Positions 29,093-38,880 of a stretch of DNA of 64,000 bases are shown here, in pieces. The notes beneath the pieces were generated by a model that worked only from the letters and a program-made list of their open reading frames with translations, made no database searches and was not told the origin of the DNA. The translations under genes and the position numbers were made by a program. Positions within the stretch are counted from its first letter, which is position 1; each line of letters opens with the position of its first letter. The stretch is taken from positions 1,984,001-2,048,000 of the forward strand of contig NZ_CP046884.1 of the NCBI RefSeq assembly GCF_014522205.1. The letters are read 5' to 3'. The DNA is from Corynebacterium poyangense (GTDB lineage: Bacteria; Actinomycetota; Actinomycetes; Mycobacteriales; Mycobacteriaceae).

Positions 29093-30721
29093 TTAGAGTC
29101 CTAGGTTGAGCGCCCCTTCGCGGTATCGCCGGCCCGGAATAGCCTCAATTAACGTCTTGGTGTACTCCGTAGCAGGTTCTCCGAAAATTTGCTGAGTAGG
29201 CCCGCTTTCTACTTGTCTCCCCCGCTGGAGGACAGAGACCGAATCCGAAATTGCTCGGACCACAGCAAGATCATGAGAGATGAAAATATAGGTTAAATTG
29301 AGCTCCTGCTGGAGGTGATCTAAGAGCTTCAGGATTTGGGACTGCACTGTCACATCAAGAGCAGAAACCGCTTCATCTAAAACCACAAGCTCCGGTTCCA
29401 CAACAAGAGCTCGCGCAATTGCAACCCGTTGTCGCTGCCCACCCGAGAGCTCCCCTGGACGTCGCTGAGCCAAATCTGGGTTTAATGAGACGAGCTCAAG
29501 TGCCTCTTTAACCTTGCGATCTCGCTCTTGTGCGGTCAACGAGAAGTAGTTACCTAAAGGCTCAGCGATACTTTTGCCAATACTCCATCGAGGATCCAGC
29601 GAAGCCCAGGGATTTTGATAGACCAGCTGAACCGTACGTCGAAACTCTTTTACAGCTTTCCCCGTGGGAACTTCTTCACCATTCACCAACACCTGTCCGC
29701 TAGTAGGTTTAATAAAACCAGCAATGCTACGACCGGTTGTTGTTTTCCCAGACCCAGATTCTCCTACCAGAGCATGAGTACTCCCCCGTGCTACCTGAAA
29801 ACTTATGTCATCAATGGCGTGGAAATCCCCGAACTGGTGACTGAGGTTTCGTACCTCCACAATGGGATCAGAATCCACTGGTGTCCGACGGCGGTACTCC
29901 GTATGTAAAGACGGAGCATCGGCTAAAAGCCGTCGTGAATAAGGATGCCGAGGATCCGCTAATACCTGTGCTGCGTGTCCAGATTCCCGAACTTCACCGC
30001 GTTCCATGACCACAACCCGGTCGGCCCGATCACCAGCCACGGCAAGATCATGGGTTATCAACAAAATCCCGGTGTCTTTCCGCATATCATCCAACAAATC
30101 CAGTATTTTCTTCTGAACAGTCACATCCAACGCAGAAGTTGGTTCATCCGCAATAATTAAATCCGGTTCCAAAGCCAACGCCGCAGCAATAAGAACCCGC
30201 TGCTTCATCCCTCCACTTAATTCATGGGGATATTGCTGAGCTCGCCGCTCCGGATCATCAATTCCTACCTTGTCCAATAGGTCCAGGACTTTTTCTCGGC
30301 GAGCACGACGTGAGCTCATCTTGTGAGCAAGTGAGCGCCGATGGATTCCCAATCCTTCGGCAACGGAGTCTCCTATGGTCTTTACCGGGTTGAGGGAGTT
30401 ACCCGGGTCCTGCGGGATAAGTCCAACGGTGAGCCCGCGAACCTTTTGCCACTGCTGTTCGCGGTAAGTGCTGACGTTGGTTCCAGCAAGGGTAATGGTG
30501 CCAGAGACCTGAGCATGTGCCGGCAATAATCCGATGGCAGCTTGTGCTGTCGTGGATTTCCCAGAGCCGGACTCCCCCACGATGGCTGTCATATGTCCAC
30601 GAGAAACCTCAAGGTGGACACCACTAACTGCAGGAACAGTTCCGCGCGACGTCTGATAGCTGACATTGAGATCCTCTAAGTACAGCAAGGGGGCAGCGGG
30701 GGTGGAATCAGGGGAATGCAT
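29093..30721 (-). CDS. oligopeptide-type ABC transporter, fused dual ATPase
   Basis: 542 aa with two complete ABC domains, a DppD-DppF fusion. The first has Walker A VGESGSGKST (about residue 43) and signature LSGGMKQR; the second has VGESGSGKTT (about 318) and LSGGQRQR. Each has a Walker B Asp (IIADEPTSALD, VVLDEAVSALD). It energises the permeases encoded just upstream; its start ATG overlaps the stop of the DppC-type gene, showing coupling. It is last in the four-gene operon. Confidence 0.9.
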   Translation of the reverse strand: MHSPDSTPAAPLLYLEDLNVSYQTSRGTVPAVSGVHLEVSRGHMTAIVGESGSGKSTTAQAAIGLLPAHAQVSGTITLAGTNVSTYREQQWQKVRGLTVGLIPQDPGNSLNPVKTIGDSVAEGLGIHRRSLAHKMSSRRARREKVLDLLDKVGIDDPERRAQQYPHELSGGMKQRVLIAAALALEPDLIIADEPTSALDVTVQKKILDLLDDMRKDTGILLITHDLAVAGDRADRVVVMERGEVRESGHAAQVLADPRHPYSRRLLADAPSLHTEYRRRTPVDSDPIVEVRNLSHQFGDFHAIDDISFQVARGSTHALVGESGSGKTTTGRSIAGFIKPTSGQVLVNGEEVPTGKAVKEFRRTVQLVYQNPWASLDPRWSIGKSIAEPLGNYFSLTAQERDRKVKEALELVSLNPDLAQRRPGELSGGQRQRVAIARALVVEPELVVLDEAVSALDVTVQSQILKLLDHLQQELNLTYIFISHDLAVVRAISDSVSVLQRGRQVESGPTQQIFGEPATEYTKTLIEAIPGRRYREGALNLGL

Positions 30722-31527
30722 TAATTAGCCTCCTTCTGCAGGAACTGAGAAAGATAGTTACTTGCCAGCACCACGGCAATGATGACGAAACCGGGAAGCA
30801 CTGTCAGCCACCAGGACGTCGCTATGTAGTCCCGAGCATCAGCAATGAGCAGTCCCCACTCTGGGGTGGGGGGTGGAGCACCGTAACCTAAGAACCCGAG
30901 GGTAGCTAGCTGCAAAATTGCAGAACCGCATTGCATTGCGGCCAAAGCAAGAACCGGGGTGAGAGAGTTGGGAAGAATGTGCCCGATGAGGACAGCAAGA
31001 GGAGAACTTCCACTTGCGTAGGATGCTTCGACAAACTCCGATCGCGCCACGGAGATCACCTGGGACCGAGCCAAACGAGTAAAAGTTGCCACCGAGGTCA
31101 CTCCCACCGCAATAGCGGCATTGGTGGTCCCAAAGCCAAGGATGATGATCACCGAAAGACTCAGCAGTAGAGCGGGAATAGACAGCAGCACATCGACGAT
31201 TCTCATGATGACGGCATCGGCGCGCGTGGTTCCGGCGATCAGCCCCAGGATAGTTCCAGCCACAATTCCAATAGTGACGGCAAGAGCTGCCCCGATGAGG
31301 GATTCCCGGGTTCCGTAGATCACTCGGGAATAGACGTCGCGACCTACCGAATCAGTGCCAAACCAGTTGTCTTTGGAGGGGGGAAGCAAGGGCTCAAAAG
31401 TTCCCGAAATGGGATCAAGGCGAGTAAAAATATGAGGGAAAAGTGCAGCTAGGAGAGCTAAAGCTAGAATTCCTAAGGCCACGACAACGCCGGGATAGTG
31501 AGATATTCGACGCACAGTCTGGTTCAT
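30721..31527 (-). CDS. ABC transporter permease, DppC type
   Basis: 268 aa inner-membrane permease with about six TM helices. The N-terminal OppC-type region has the characteristic HIFTRLDP and NWFGTDSVGRDVYSRVIYGTRESL stretch, and the EAA loop lies near residues 165-185 (VEASYASGSSPLAVLIGHILPNS). It overlaps the DppB-type gene upstream by 4 bp and the ATPase gene downstream by 1 bp, so the subunits are translationally coupled. Confidence 0.9.
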   Translation of the reverse strand: MNQTVRRISHYPGVVVALGILALALLAALFPHIFTRLDPISGTFEPLLPPSKDNWFGTDSVGRDVYSRVIYGTRESLIGAALAVTIGIVAGTILGLIAGTTRADAVIMRIVDVLLSIPALLLSLSVIIILGFGTTNAAIAVGVTSVATFTRLARSQVISVARSEFVEASYASGSSPLAVLIGHILPNSLTPVLALAAMQCGSAILQLATLGFLGYGAPPPTPEWGLLIADARDYIATSWWLTVLPGFVIIAVVLASNYLSQFLQKEAN

Positions 31528-32465
31528 GATCGAGCCTTTCGACGCAGACGAGGATCAAGGACTGGATAGAGCAGATCCACGATGAGATTGATGATCACGT
31601 AGGTGGTGGCAGCAATGATGACCACGGCAAGAAGAACGGGGGTATCACGATTCGCAACAGCATTGACCGTGAGGTGGCCTATCCCGGCGCGACCGAAAAC
31701 AGCTTCGGTGACAACCGCTCCGCCGACGAGTTCTCCGAAGAGGAGTCCAGCCATGGTGAGGGTGGGGAGTAAGGCGTTGCGGAAAATATTGCGGCTGAAA
31801 ATCCACCATCGTGAAGCCCCGCGAGAACGCACCACGCTGATAAAGGGCTGCTGTGCGGTGTCTTCGATGGAGCGAAGAAAAATCTGGGTCAACGGTGCGG
31901 CTATGGGGATGGAAAGGGTGAAGGCCGGCAAGATCAGGGATTGCCACCGGGTGGGCTGGATGACGGGGATCCATCCCAGTTGGAAGGAGACGACTTGGAT
32001 GATGATGACACCGATCCAGAAACTTGGTAGGGAGACCATGATGCCCGGCAGGGTGTTGATGAATGACCTCAGCCAGGGGGAGGAAGGGACGGTGGCGAGA
32101 ACCGCTAAGACAGCGGTGAGGAGGATTGCCAGAAGAAACGCAGCTAATGCCAAACCTATGGTGCCTGGCAATGCCTCGCGGATCATGCTCGATACTGCGG
32201 TTCCCGTTTGTACTGAGTATCCGAAGTCGCCTCGGATAAACCCCCATAGTGAGATGAAAAATTGGAGGATAAGAGGCCGATCAACTCCATATTCCTGGCG
32301 AATAGCTGCGATTTCCTCGGCACTTAGACCTAACTCTGGGGAGGCAAATCGCGCCATGACAGCATCGGAGGGCAAAGCTGATAGCAAAATAAAAGCCAAG
32401 GCGTAGGTCACCAACAGCACGAGGAGAGCTTGGCCGCAGCGCTGGAGTACCGTTGCAAAAGACAT
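31524..32465 (-). CDS. ABC transporter permease, DppB type
   Basis: 313 aa permease with an N-terminal TM, a BPD_transp_1 domain and the EAA-type loop around VVRSRGASRWWIFSRNIFRNALLP. The start at 32465 is chosen because ATG overlaps the stop codon of the binding-protein gene as TAATG and GGAGAACTCC lies just upstream; the longer frame to 32525 lies inside the previous gene. It pairs with the DppC-type permease. Confidence 0.9.
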   Translation of the reverse strand: MSFATVLQRCGQALLVLLVTYALAFILLSALPSDAVMARFASPELGLSAEEIAAIRQEYGVDRPLILQFFISLWGFIRGDFGYSVQTGTAVSSMIREALPGTIGLALAAFLLAILLTAVLAVLATVPSSPWLRSFINTLPGIMVSLPSFWIGVIIIQVVSFQLGWIPVIQPTRWQSLILPAFTLSIPIAAPLTQIFLRSIEDTAQQPFISVVRSRGASRWWIFSRNIFRNALLPTLTMAGLLFGELVGGAVVTEAVFGRAGIGHLTVNAVANRDTPVLLAVVIIAATTYVIINLIVDLLYPVLDPRLRRKARS

Positions 32466-34240
32466 TAGGAGTTCTCCTTCGTGGTGTTTGCTGGGGGCTG
32501 GGTCTCGTCCGGGGCGCCTAGCCATACGTCATAAAAACTTGGCCGCCCGATAGCTTCCGCGTGGAATCCGTGGACATAGGGTTGGTATCCATAGACCACT
32601 GGTTCTTCAAAGAGCGGCAAAACATAGGCTTGGCTAGTTAAGTAGTCTTGGATTTCCCCGGAAATCTGGTTTCGTTGGGAAGGATCGACGGTGGCCGTGA
32701 CTTTTTCTAGCAAATCCTGCAGATGTTGATCTGGTGGTGCCACCTCTGCTGGATTAAGCCCAGTGTGCGGGTCGATGGCGTCCACATCGCTGGCTTTATT
32801 TAAGAAGGTATTGCGTTCGGCAGTTCCGTATTGGGATTTGATGACGTCATTATCGGCGCGGCCAACCATGGTGTGCCGGATTTCGATTTTCCCTAAATCC
32901 TTAGAGTCAGCATTTTGAGTAGTTTGGTCACCGGGGTTTAGCTTCAGTTCTACGCCAATCCGTCGCAGATGTTCTTGGGCCTTGGTAATCAATTCTTTTG
33001 AGCGAGGCTGCGGTAACGCCTCATTGACTGTGAAACTCAGCCTGCGTCCATCACGTTGCCGTATCCCATCAGGACCAGGTTCCCAACCGGCTTGATTCAA
33101 AAGAGCACTGGAGAGCTCGGGGTCATAGGCAAAGGCATCAGCTGGCTGTGCTTTATACCCCGAAGCGGTCGTGGCCAGGGAGGATGTCGCCAGAGGGTAG
33201 GAATCAGAGTAGAGAGTATGGATAATCTCTTCCCGATCTATTCCGTGCATCAGGGCCTGCCGTACGCGAATATCCTGCAATAGGGGGTGGCGGAAACGGA
33301 AAGCTAATTGATTAGTCACGCCGTTAGTCCCGTGCGCCAGAATTTCTAATCCTGAGTCTTTGAGATGCTTTTCCTCCGGGGCTTCGATTTGCCGGGCGAT
33401 ATCAGCCTGACCGGCAACCAGTCCCCCGATCCGCACGGACTGTTCGCTGGCCAAAATATAGTTGATTTTTTCCAAATAAGCTGGCCCTTGGTGGGCTAGG
33501 ACAGAGGGCGCCCAGCGATAATCTTTCCGCGCGGTCAACACCAACCGACTGCCAAGGTCTTCCTCACTAATCACGAAAGGCCCAGACCCAATGACTTTGG
33601 TGGCGCTGCCTGGAGCGAAGTCCGTGTCGCTTCCGTCGAGCGTGGAGTTTGCGACGAGGCCCGCATTGTAGCTACTGGTGGCCTGTGCAAACCCAGGTGC
33701 GGGTGCAGAGAAGTGAAACTTCACCGTTAAGGGGTCAATAACTTCGCCACCACGGTAGTTAGAGATCTGCTCTGAACTCGTTAAATGCCGTGACTTATCC
33801 CCTTTGGCATAGAGCTCAATATTGCGCAGAACATTCTCGGCATCAACGGGGGTACCGTCGGAATAACTTACTCCTGGACGCAACCGAAAAGTGTATTCAG
33901 TGGCATCCTCATTAACCTCCGGAAGTTCTTTGGCTATCCATGGATGCAGCTCTAAGGTGTCCGGGTCCTGGTAGAGCAGCCGGTCACAAATGTTGTTTAT
34001 CACCGCACCATTGGGATAAAACCCAGCGCTTGGGGGATAGAGGGAGTTGAAGAACTGAGGTTCCAGGTAGGTTAGTTCCTGCTTATTTAGGTCCGACGCT
34101 GACTTCGCTGCTGGCTGTCCCAGGTGTCCCCCATAGCCACATCCTGTGAGAAGACATAAGACGCACAGCATCATCACCCCAGTTATGCGGCGCGATGATA
34201 GGGGTCTTAGCTTCTCACAGATGCGCAAACCAGCGTTCAT
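32465..34240 (-). CDS. ABC transporter substrate-binding lipoprotein (TIGR04028-like)
   Basis: 591 aa periplasmic-type SBP of the oligopeptide/nickel class 5. It has a signal peptide with lipobox LLTGC (lipidated Cys34), the family motif YSDGTPVDAENV (about residue 133), and PLLQDIRVRQALMHGIDREEI. I recognise similarity to the KPN_01854 family (TIGR04028), whose members often sit beside flavin-dependent oxidoreductases; here a FAD/NAD(P)-binding protein is divergent. First gene of the operon SBP-DppB-DppC-ATPase. An exact McbR-type operator in the 118-bp divergent region suggests control by sulfur status; the ligand could be an organosulfur compound or peptide. Confidence 0.85.
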   Translation of the reverse strand: MNAGLRICEKLRPLSSRRITGVMMLCVLCLLTGCGYGGHLGQPAAKSASDLNKQELTYLEPQFFNSLYPPSAGFYPNGAVINNICDRLLYQDPDTLELHPWIAKELPEVNEDATEYTFRLRPGVSYSDGTPVDAENVLRNIELYAKGDKSRHLTSSEQISNYRGGEVIDPLTVKFHFSAPAPGFAQATSSYNAGLVANSTLDGSDTDFAPGSATKVIGSGPFVISEEDLGSRLVLTARKDYRWAPSVLAHQGPAYLEKINYILASEQSVRIGGLVAGQADIARQIEAPEEKHLKDSGLEILAHGTNGVTNQLAFRFRHPLLQDIRVRQALMHGIDREEIIHTLYSDSYPLATSSLATTASGYKAQPADAFAYDPELSSALLNQAGWEPGPDGIRQRDGRRLSFTVNEALPQPRSKELITKAQEHLRRIGVELKLNPGDQTTQNADSKDLGKIEIRHTMVGRADNDVIKSQYGTAERNTFLNKASDVDAIDPHTGLNPAEVAPPDQHLQDLLEKVTATVDPSQRNQISGEIQDYLTSQAYVLPLFEEPVVYGYQPYVHGFHAEAIGRPSFYDVWLGAPDETQPPANTTKENS

Positions 34241-34306
34241 CTTCTTCTCCTTTGGGTGCCTGGGATAGCTTCCCGATAGATTAACAGACAGCTTAGTTTA
34301 ACTATA

Positions 34307-34324
34307 ATAGACATACCGGTCTAT
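34307..34324. promoter_or_regulatory. McbR-type operator between SBP and FAD protein genes
   Basis: TAGAC-ATACCG-GTCTA (34308-34323) matches the C. glutamicum McbR consensus TAGAC-N6-GTCTA at every fixed base, with one further pair of matching bases on each side. It abuts a TATAAT -10-like element (34303-34308) directed toward 34359. McbR represses methionine and cysteine metabolism genes. Confidence 0.8.
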
Positions 34325-34358
34325 TTAGCTTGTAGGTGGGGCGCTACACTGATACACC

Positions 34359-36374
34359 ATGACCGAACAAATCCACAGCATCGCCCTCATCGGACTAGGC
34401 CCCCGCGGAGTTAGCCTGTGCGAACGATTAGCACAATTAAGCCAAGAAACTGCTGAACACAATCCCCCCGGTTCCCCATCGAAGCAGATTAAACTTCATC
34501 TCATTGATGATGCCCCTGCCGGGGCCGGAAGAATCTGGGATCCGGAGCAAACTCCGACGTTATGCATGAATACCCTCGCCCATGCAGTGACATTGTTCCC
34601 GGAAGAAAATAGCGGGATCAAGGGGGGAATTCTGCCTGGTCCCACGTTGCATGAATGGATTCGTTTAATCATTGCCCCAGATGACGGCGTCGATGATATT
34701 GCTAGTGAAAAACGAGAAACCTTCTTTTCTTTCCCTCCGGATAAGAATAAATATCAGCGATTCTGGTCGGAAATGGAGAACACTCAGCCAGAGTCCCATC
34801 CGTCGAGGGCACTCTATGGGGCCTATATTCGCTGGTGCCTCGATGTCGCACTCGCCCGGTTAGACAAGTCAGTCCACGTGATATTCCACCAAGCCCGTGC
34901 ACAAGAAATCCAGCGTTGCGGTAGCCGCGATACGATTCATCTCGATAATGGCGTAAAGATTCAGGCCGATAGTACGGTGCTCGCCCCTGGATGGCTGCGC
35001 CCTGGACTAAACATCGCCGAACAAGAATTAGCTCAAGCCGTAAAAACCCACCCTTCATTGGTGTGGATTCGCCCAGATAATCCCGTCGAACAACCCTTAG
35101 ATGCCGTACCTGATTCCGCCCCGGTGCTCGTCCGCGGTCTAGGGATGGGATTTTTCGATGTGATGGCACTATTAACTCTCGATCGCGGCGGAGAGTTCAT
35201 TCCCGACGCCCATTCTCGCTCCGGATTGCGATATCTCCCCAGTTCTCGCGAGCCGCATTTTCTTATTAGCAGTCACCGCGGATACCCCTACTTACCCAAA
35301 TCCGAGTACCACTCTCTTCCTCCACGAGCGGCGATTCCCCGGCTGAGGAAATTAGGCCGACGTCTTCGACCACAGTATCCCGGTCACGAGACCCCTACCC
35401 CGGCAAGCATAGATTTCCGTCGAACTATTTGGCCAGCAATTATTCGCGACAGCTACGAGGCTTATTATCAGACTCTAGCTCGGGTTAGACCTGAGGCGTT
35501 TAAGGGATCCGACCACACCAGTCTCATTCACGCTCTTGATCATGCTCCTGATGAAGATCTTCTGGAGCAAGCCGCTGAGCTTGCCCAAGAGTTCCTCGCT
35601 CAGCCTGAGGATCGGTTTGATCTGCGGGAATTCTTAGATCCTTTGCCCGGCACTTTTAGTAGCCCAGAAGCGTTGGGGGAGCACATCGCCCACCGCATGA
35701 GTTGCGATATTCACGAAGCGGTATTGGCCCGAGATTCTGCGCTGAAAGCTGGGCTGTGGTCTATTAGCGCCTCGCGAAAGCCAGCCAGTATCATCGGGGC
35801 CGAAGGTGCCTATACCCTGGATTCTCGGCCTACTCTTAGCGCTTTTATGTCCTTGGGACAAATGGTGGGATCCGGCCCCCCGTTATTTCGAACCCGTCAG
35901 CTTTTAGCTCTATATGATGCGGGTTTTGTCACCTTCTTGGGAGCTGAGCCACAACTAAGCGTGGTTGATGATGATCGCGAACCTCGCTGGCGGATAAAAA
36001 CCAGATCCCTTCCCCATGATCACGCCGAGGCCACCACGCTTATTGACGCCTGGATGCATCAACCCACTATTGCGCGTCCCCATGACCAGGACCCGTTATT
36101 GCCGAGCCTGGAACACCAAGGGCGGCTTCGCCCTTTTCACTACCACACCGCCGCGGGAGAACACCTGACTACCGGGTCTCCGGAAGTAGACCGCTATACC
36201 CGACGGCTGATTCATCCCGATGGGAATATTGATCCCAGCGTCCACCTGGTTGGGATACCCACCTACGCCCAAATGCCTGACACCACTATCTCCCCTATCC
36301 CGAATTCCCGGTCCCTCATGCTCCAAGAAACCTCCGCCGCAGCATGGAGTGTGTGGCAACAGATCCACCCCTAG
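34359..36374 (+). CDS. FAD/NAD(P)-binding protein (NAD_binding_9 / COG4529 type)
   Basis: 671 aa flavoprotein-like enzyme. The N-terminus has a dinucleotide fold variant IALIGLGPRGVSLCERL and LIDDAPAGAGRIWDPEQ. A second nucleotide-binding part includes VLVRGLGMGFFDVMALLTLDRGG. The C-terminus has PTYAQMPDTTISPIPNSRS, conserved in the family. No catalytic reaction is established for close relatives; N- or S-oxidation chemistry is possible. It is divergent from the ABC transporter operon and shares its McbR-type operator. It is convergent with and ends 4 bp inside the AGCS gene. Confidence 0.8.
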   Translation: MTEQIHSIALIGLGPRGVSLCERLAQLSQETAEHNPPGSPSKQIKLHLIDDAPAGAGRIWDPEQTPTLCMNTLAHAVTLFPEENSGIKGGILPGPTLHEWIRLIIAPDDGVDDIASEKRETFFSFPPDKNKYQRFWSEMENTQPESHPSRALYGAYIRWCLDVALARLDKSVHVIFHQARAQEIQRCGSRDTIHLDNGVKIQADSTVLAPGWLRPGLNIAEQELAQAVKTHPSLVWIRPDNPVEQPLDAVPDSAPVLVRGLGMGFFDVMALLTLDRGGEFIPDAHSRSGLRYLPSSREPHFLISSHRGYPYLPKSEYHSLPPRAAIPRLRKLGRRLRPQYPGHETPTPASIDFRRTIWPAIIRDSYEAYYQTLARVRPEAFKGSDHTSLIHALDHAPDEDLLEQAAELAQEFLAQPEDRFDLREFLDPLPGTFSSPEALGEHIAHRMSCDIHEAVLARDSALKAGLWSISASRKPASIIGAEGAYTLDSRPTLSAFMSLGQMVGSGPPLFRTRQLLALYDAGFVTFLGAEPQLSVVDDDREPRWRIKTRSLPHDHAEATTLIDAWMHQPTIARPHDQDPLLPSLEHQGRLRPFHYHTAAGEHLTTGSPEVDRYTRRLIHPDGNIDPSVHLVGIPTYAQMPDTTISPIPNSRSLMLQETSAAAWSVWQQIHP

Positions 36375-37897
36375 GCTTGTTGCTTAGGCATCGGGTTCCC
36401 CAGTAGCGTGGAACGTTCCTCCTTGGGAACCGGGGTGATTCTCCCGTCCCGAACCCCCTCCCGATAATTCTTAATTTCTGCGCGAATAGCGGGTCCCAAC
36501 AGGTAAAGACCTACCAAGTTGGGGACAGCGACAAGGAAGAATAAGGCGTCGGAAAACCGAGTGACGGTTTCCAAGGACACCGCCGCGCCGACTACCACCA
36601 TGATGAGGTAAAACGCATCATAAATGTGTTCGGCTACTCGGTTATTGCCGAACACAAATCCAGCGGCTTTCTTGCCATAGTAGGAATAAGACAGCACCGT
36701 GGAGAATCCGAATAACAAAATACAGATGGACAACACAATGGGGAACAAGGAGTGAACGGTAGCGAAGGCTTCAGTGGTGAGAGTGATTCCATCGCTATCA
36801 GAGTTGCGGTAGGTTCCGGTCACGATGATGGCCAAGGCAGTAAGAGTACACACCACCACCGAGTCGATAAAAGGCTCCCACGCCGCCACTAACCCCTCTT
36901 CTGCTGGTTTGTGGTTTTTTGTGGTGGAGTGGGCAAAACCTGCGGTACCGACCCCGGCGACGTTAGAAAACACCGCTCGTTGAATACCGATGATGGCTAC
37001 CCCGATGACCCCGCCGGTGACTCCTTTGCCGGTAAAGGCGCTGGTGAAGATGGTCGAGAAAGCAGCAGGTAATTCCGTGACATGGATAACGAGGATCACT
37101 AGAACGGCGACGGCGTAGAGCACCGACATCACTGGAACAAGACGCGACGTCCAGTTAGCGATGGACTGTAAACCACCCAGCACGACGACGGCGGTAACTG
37201 CCGCCAATACCAAGCCGATGAGCCAACCGTTGTGTCCTAGCCAGCCATTTTTGGTGCCGGTGACGTCAATAATGTGCATGGCAATTTGGTTGGATTGGAA
37301 GATGTTTCCGGCGCCCATCGCCGCGAACATGAAGCAGAAGCCGTAGAAAAACCCGAGGAATTTTCCGGTCTTTGGTTTTCCGATGAATGCTAAACCATCG
37401 GTGAGGTAATACATGGGCCCGCCAGAGATACTGTTGTCGCTGTTGACTCGACGAAACATCTGGGAGGCAGTAGCTTCTACCAGCTTGAGACTCATTCCTA
37501 GAATGCCGGCGATGATAATCCACATGGAGGCGCCGGGACCACCGATGCTGATGGCTACTGCTACGCCGGCGATGTTACCGAGACCGATGGTTCCGGCGAG
37601 TTCGGTGGCCATTGCTTGGAAACTGGTGACTTCTCCGGCATCGTGGTGCCGGCTCATATGTCCGCGGACAATGCGGACTGTTTGCATTGCGTCGCGGATG
37701 GGGCGAACTTTCATCCACAGCGTCATGATTATGCCCGCTAAAAAGAGCCAGAGCACCACGACGGGAAGTTGTGCGTTTCCGATGGGGATTGAGAAGAACA
37801 CCACCTTTTCGAGGACGTCAACGAAGGGTCCAAAAACTCCTTGGATTGCTTTGTCGACTGCTCCGGATTGGGCAGCAAGTATGTAGGTATCTGACAT
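36371..37897 (-). CDS. sodium:alanine symporter family (AGCS) transporter
   Basis: 508 aa, about eleven TM helices. AGCS signatures are ATELAGTIGLGNIAGVAVAISIGGPGA (starting about residue 93) and GGPMYYLTDGL, with ALIGIQRAVFSNVAGVGTA-type sequence near the middle. It imports a small amino acid with Na+ or H+. It is divergent from the FCD regulator gene; its promoter region holds the 13-bp motif shared with the amine-oxidase promoter. Import of lysine, pipecolate or 2-aminoadipate is an inference from the neighbouring enzymes. Confidence 0.88.
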   Translation of the reverse strand: MSDTYILAAQSGAVDKAIQGVFGPFVDVLEKVVFFSIPIGNAQLPVVVLWLFLAGIIMTLWMKVRPIRDAMQTVRIVRGHMSRHHDAGEVTSFQAMATELAGTIGLGNIAGVAVAISIGGPGASMWIIIAGILGMSLKLVEATASQMFRRVNSDNSISGGPMYYLTDGLAFIGKPKTGKFLGFFYGFCFMFAAMGAGNIFQSNQIAMHIIDVTGTKNGWLGHNGWLIGLVLAAVTAVVVLGGLQSIANWTSRLVPVMSVLYAVAVLVILVIHVTELPAAFSTIFTSAFTGKGVTGGVIGVAIIGIQRAVFSNVAGVGTAGFAHSTTKNHKPAEEGLVAAWEPFIDSVVVCTLTALAIIVTGTYRNSDSDGITLTTEAFATVHSLFPIVLSICILLFGFSTVLSYSYYGKKAAGFVFGNNRVAEHIYDAFYLIMVVVGAAVSLETVTRFSDALFFLVAVPNLVGLYLLGPAIRAEIKNYREGVRDGRITPVPKEERSTLLGNPMPKQQA

Positions 37898-37977
37898 AGG
37901 ATTCTCCTAACGGTGTGTGAGAATTCACAAAAGAAGCCACGCTCACACATCTAGCAGTGATCTACAACACATATTAC

Positions 37978-37990
37978 GTTATCGATTACT
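37978..37990. promoter_or_regulatory. candidate FCD-regulator operator 1
   Basis: GTTATCGATTACT lies between the AGCS gene and the GntR/FCD gene. Its exact reverse complement is at 38881-38893, before the amine-oxidase gene. Duplicate sites in opposite orientation next to a regulator support an operator role. Confidence 0.65.
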
Positions 37991-38114
37991 GACAAGTGGG
38001 CTTTTTGAAGAAAATTTTCCAAGTCAGAGCACAGCAGTTAGAATAGAGTGTGGAAAATGTGGCAACTACCGGGGAAAACACAAAAGTGTATCGGTAATAC
38101 ATAGGCCTAGAATC

Positions 38115-38819
38115 ATGAAAGTAGTTGAGGACGTCACGGTGGAACCGAGGAAATGGGCAACACCCATTAGTATTAACCCCTCTCGTCGTCCCTCCCTCAA
38201 GGAGGACAGCGAACAGCTTATTAGGCGACTGCTCGTCAGCGGGGATATGCGTCCGGGACAACTCTATTCCGCCAATAGTCTTGCTTCTCAACTGGGAATT
38301 TCCAATAGCCCAGTACGCGAGGCCATGCTGTCACTCAGCGCCGAGGGACTATTAGAACCGGTGCGCAATCGTGGGTTCCGGGTAGTGGAAATGACCCCTA
38401 AAGATCGTCAGGAAGTCTACGATTTGCGTCGCCTCATTGAGGTAGAGGCGGTGCGACGTGCAGCATCTCGCCACCTCACCAAAGATGAGGCCAACACCCT
38501 CACCGAGTTGGCGCATCATGCTCTTGATCTTCTCCCCGATACCCCTGGGGGTGATTTAATCCCCTACCTTGATGCAGATAATGATTTCCACTGTTATCTG
38601 GTTGGTCTCATCGGAAATACGCGCTGGTCAGATATGGTTCGTATCCTTCGAGACCAGTCTCGGATTAACGGCGCCTACCGACATTTAGGACACCAAGAAC
38701 GAGACCGGGCGAGCGCTGAGGAGCATATTGACATTGCCCACGCTGTCATTCGGGGCGATGCAGTTTTGGCTGCAGATTTGATGGTCCGGCACCTAGATTA
38801 TGCTCGCCCGCAAAGTTAA
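38115..38819 (+). CDS. GntR-family regulator (FadR/FCD type)
   Basis: 234 aa from ATG 38115; a longer frame to 37917 runs through the promoter region. The winged helix (GQLYSANSLASQLGISNSPVREAMLSLSAEGLLEP, spread over residues about 53-87) is followed by an all-helical FCD domain with metal-ligand-type His residues (DADNDFHCYLVGL, AEEHIDIAHAVIRGD). It lies between the AGCS transporter and the oxidase-hglS-ALDH operon and probably controls both through the repeated 13-bp motif. Ligand likely a pathway carboxylate. Confidence 0.85.
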   Translation: MKVVEDVTVEPRKWATPISINPSRRPSLKEDSEQLIRRLLVSGDMRPGQLYSANSLASQLGISNSPVREAMLSLSAEGLLEPVRNRGFRVVEMTPKDRQEVYDLRRLIEVEAVRRAASRHLTKDEANTLTELAHHALDLLPDTPGGDLIPYLDADNDFHCYLVGLIGNTRWSDMVRILRDQSRINGAYRHLGHQERDRASAEEHIDIAHAVIRGDAVLAADLMVRHLDYARPQS

Positions 38820-38880
38820 ATATTCCTTCTCCCACAAAAAACTTGGCTTTTTTAGTGACACGGAACACTTTTCTGTTTAG

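Noticed and set aside
37916..37929. TGTGA-GAAT-TCACA palindrome as a GlxR site
   Set aside because: Spacer is 4 bp, while GlxR needs 6; left as an unassigned palindrome in the AGCS leader.
37917..38114. Upstream extension of the FCD regulator
   Set aside because: Runs through the divergent promoter and the 13-bp motif; the 38115 start gives the normal family length.
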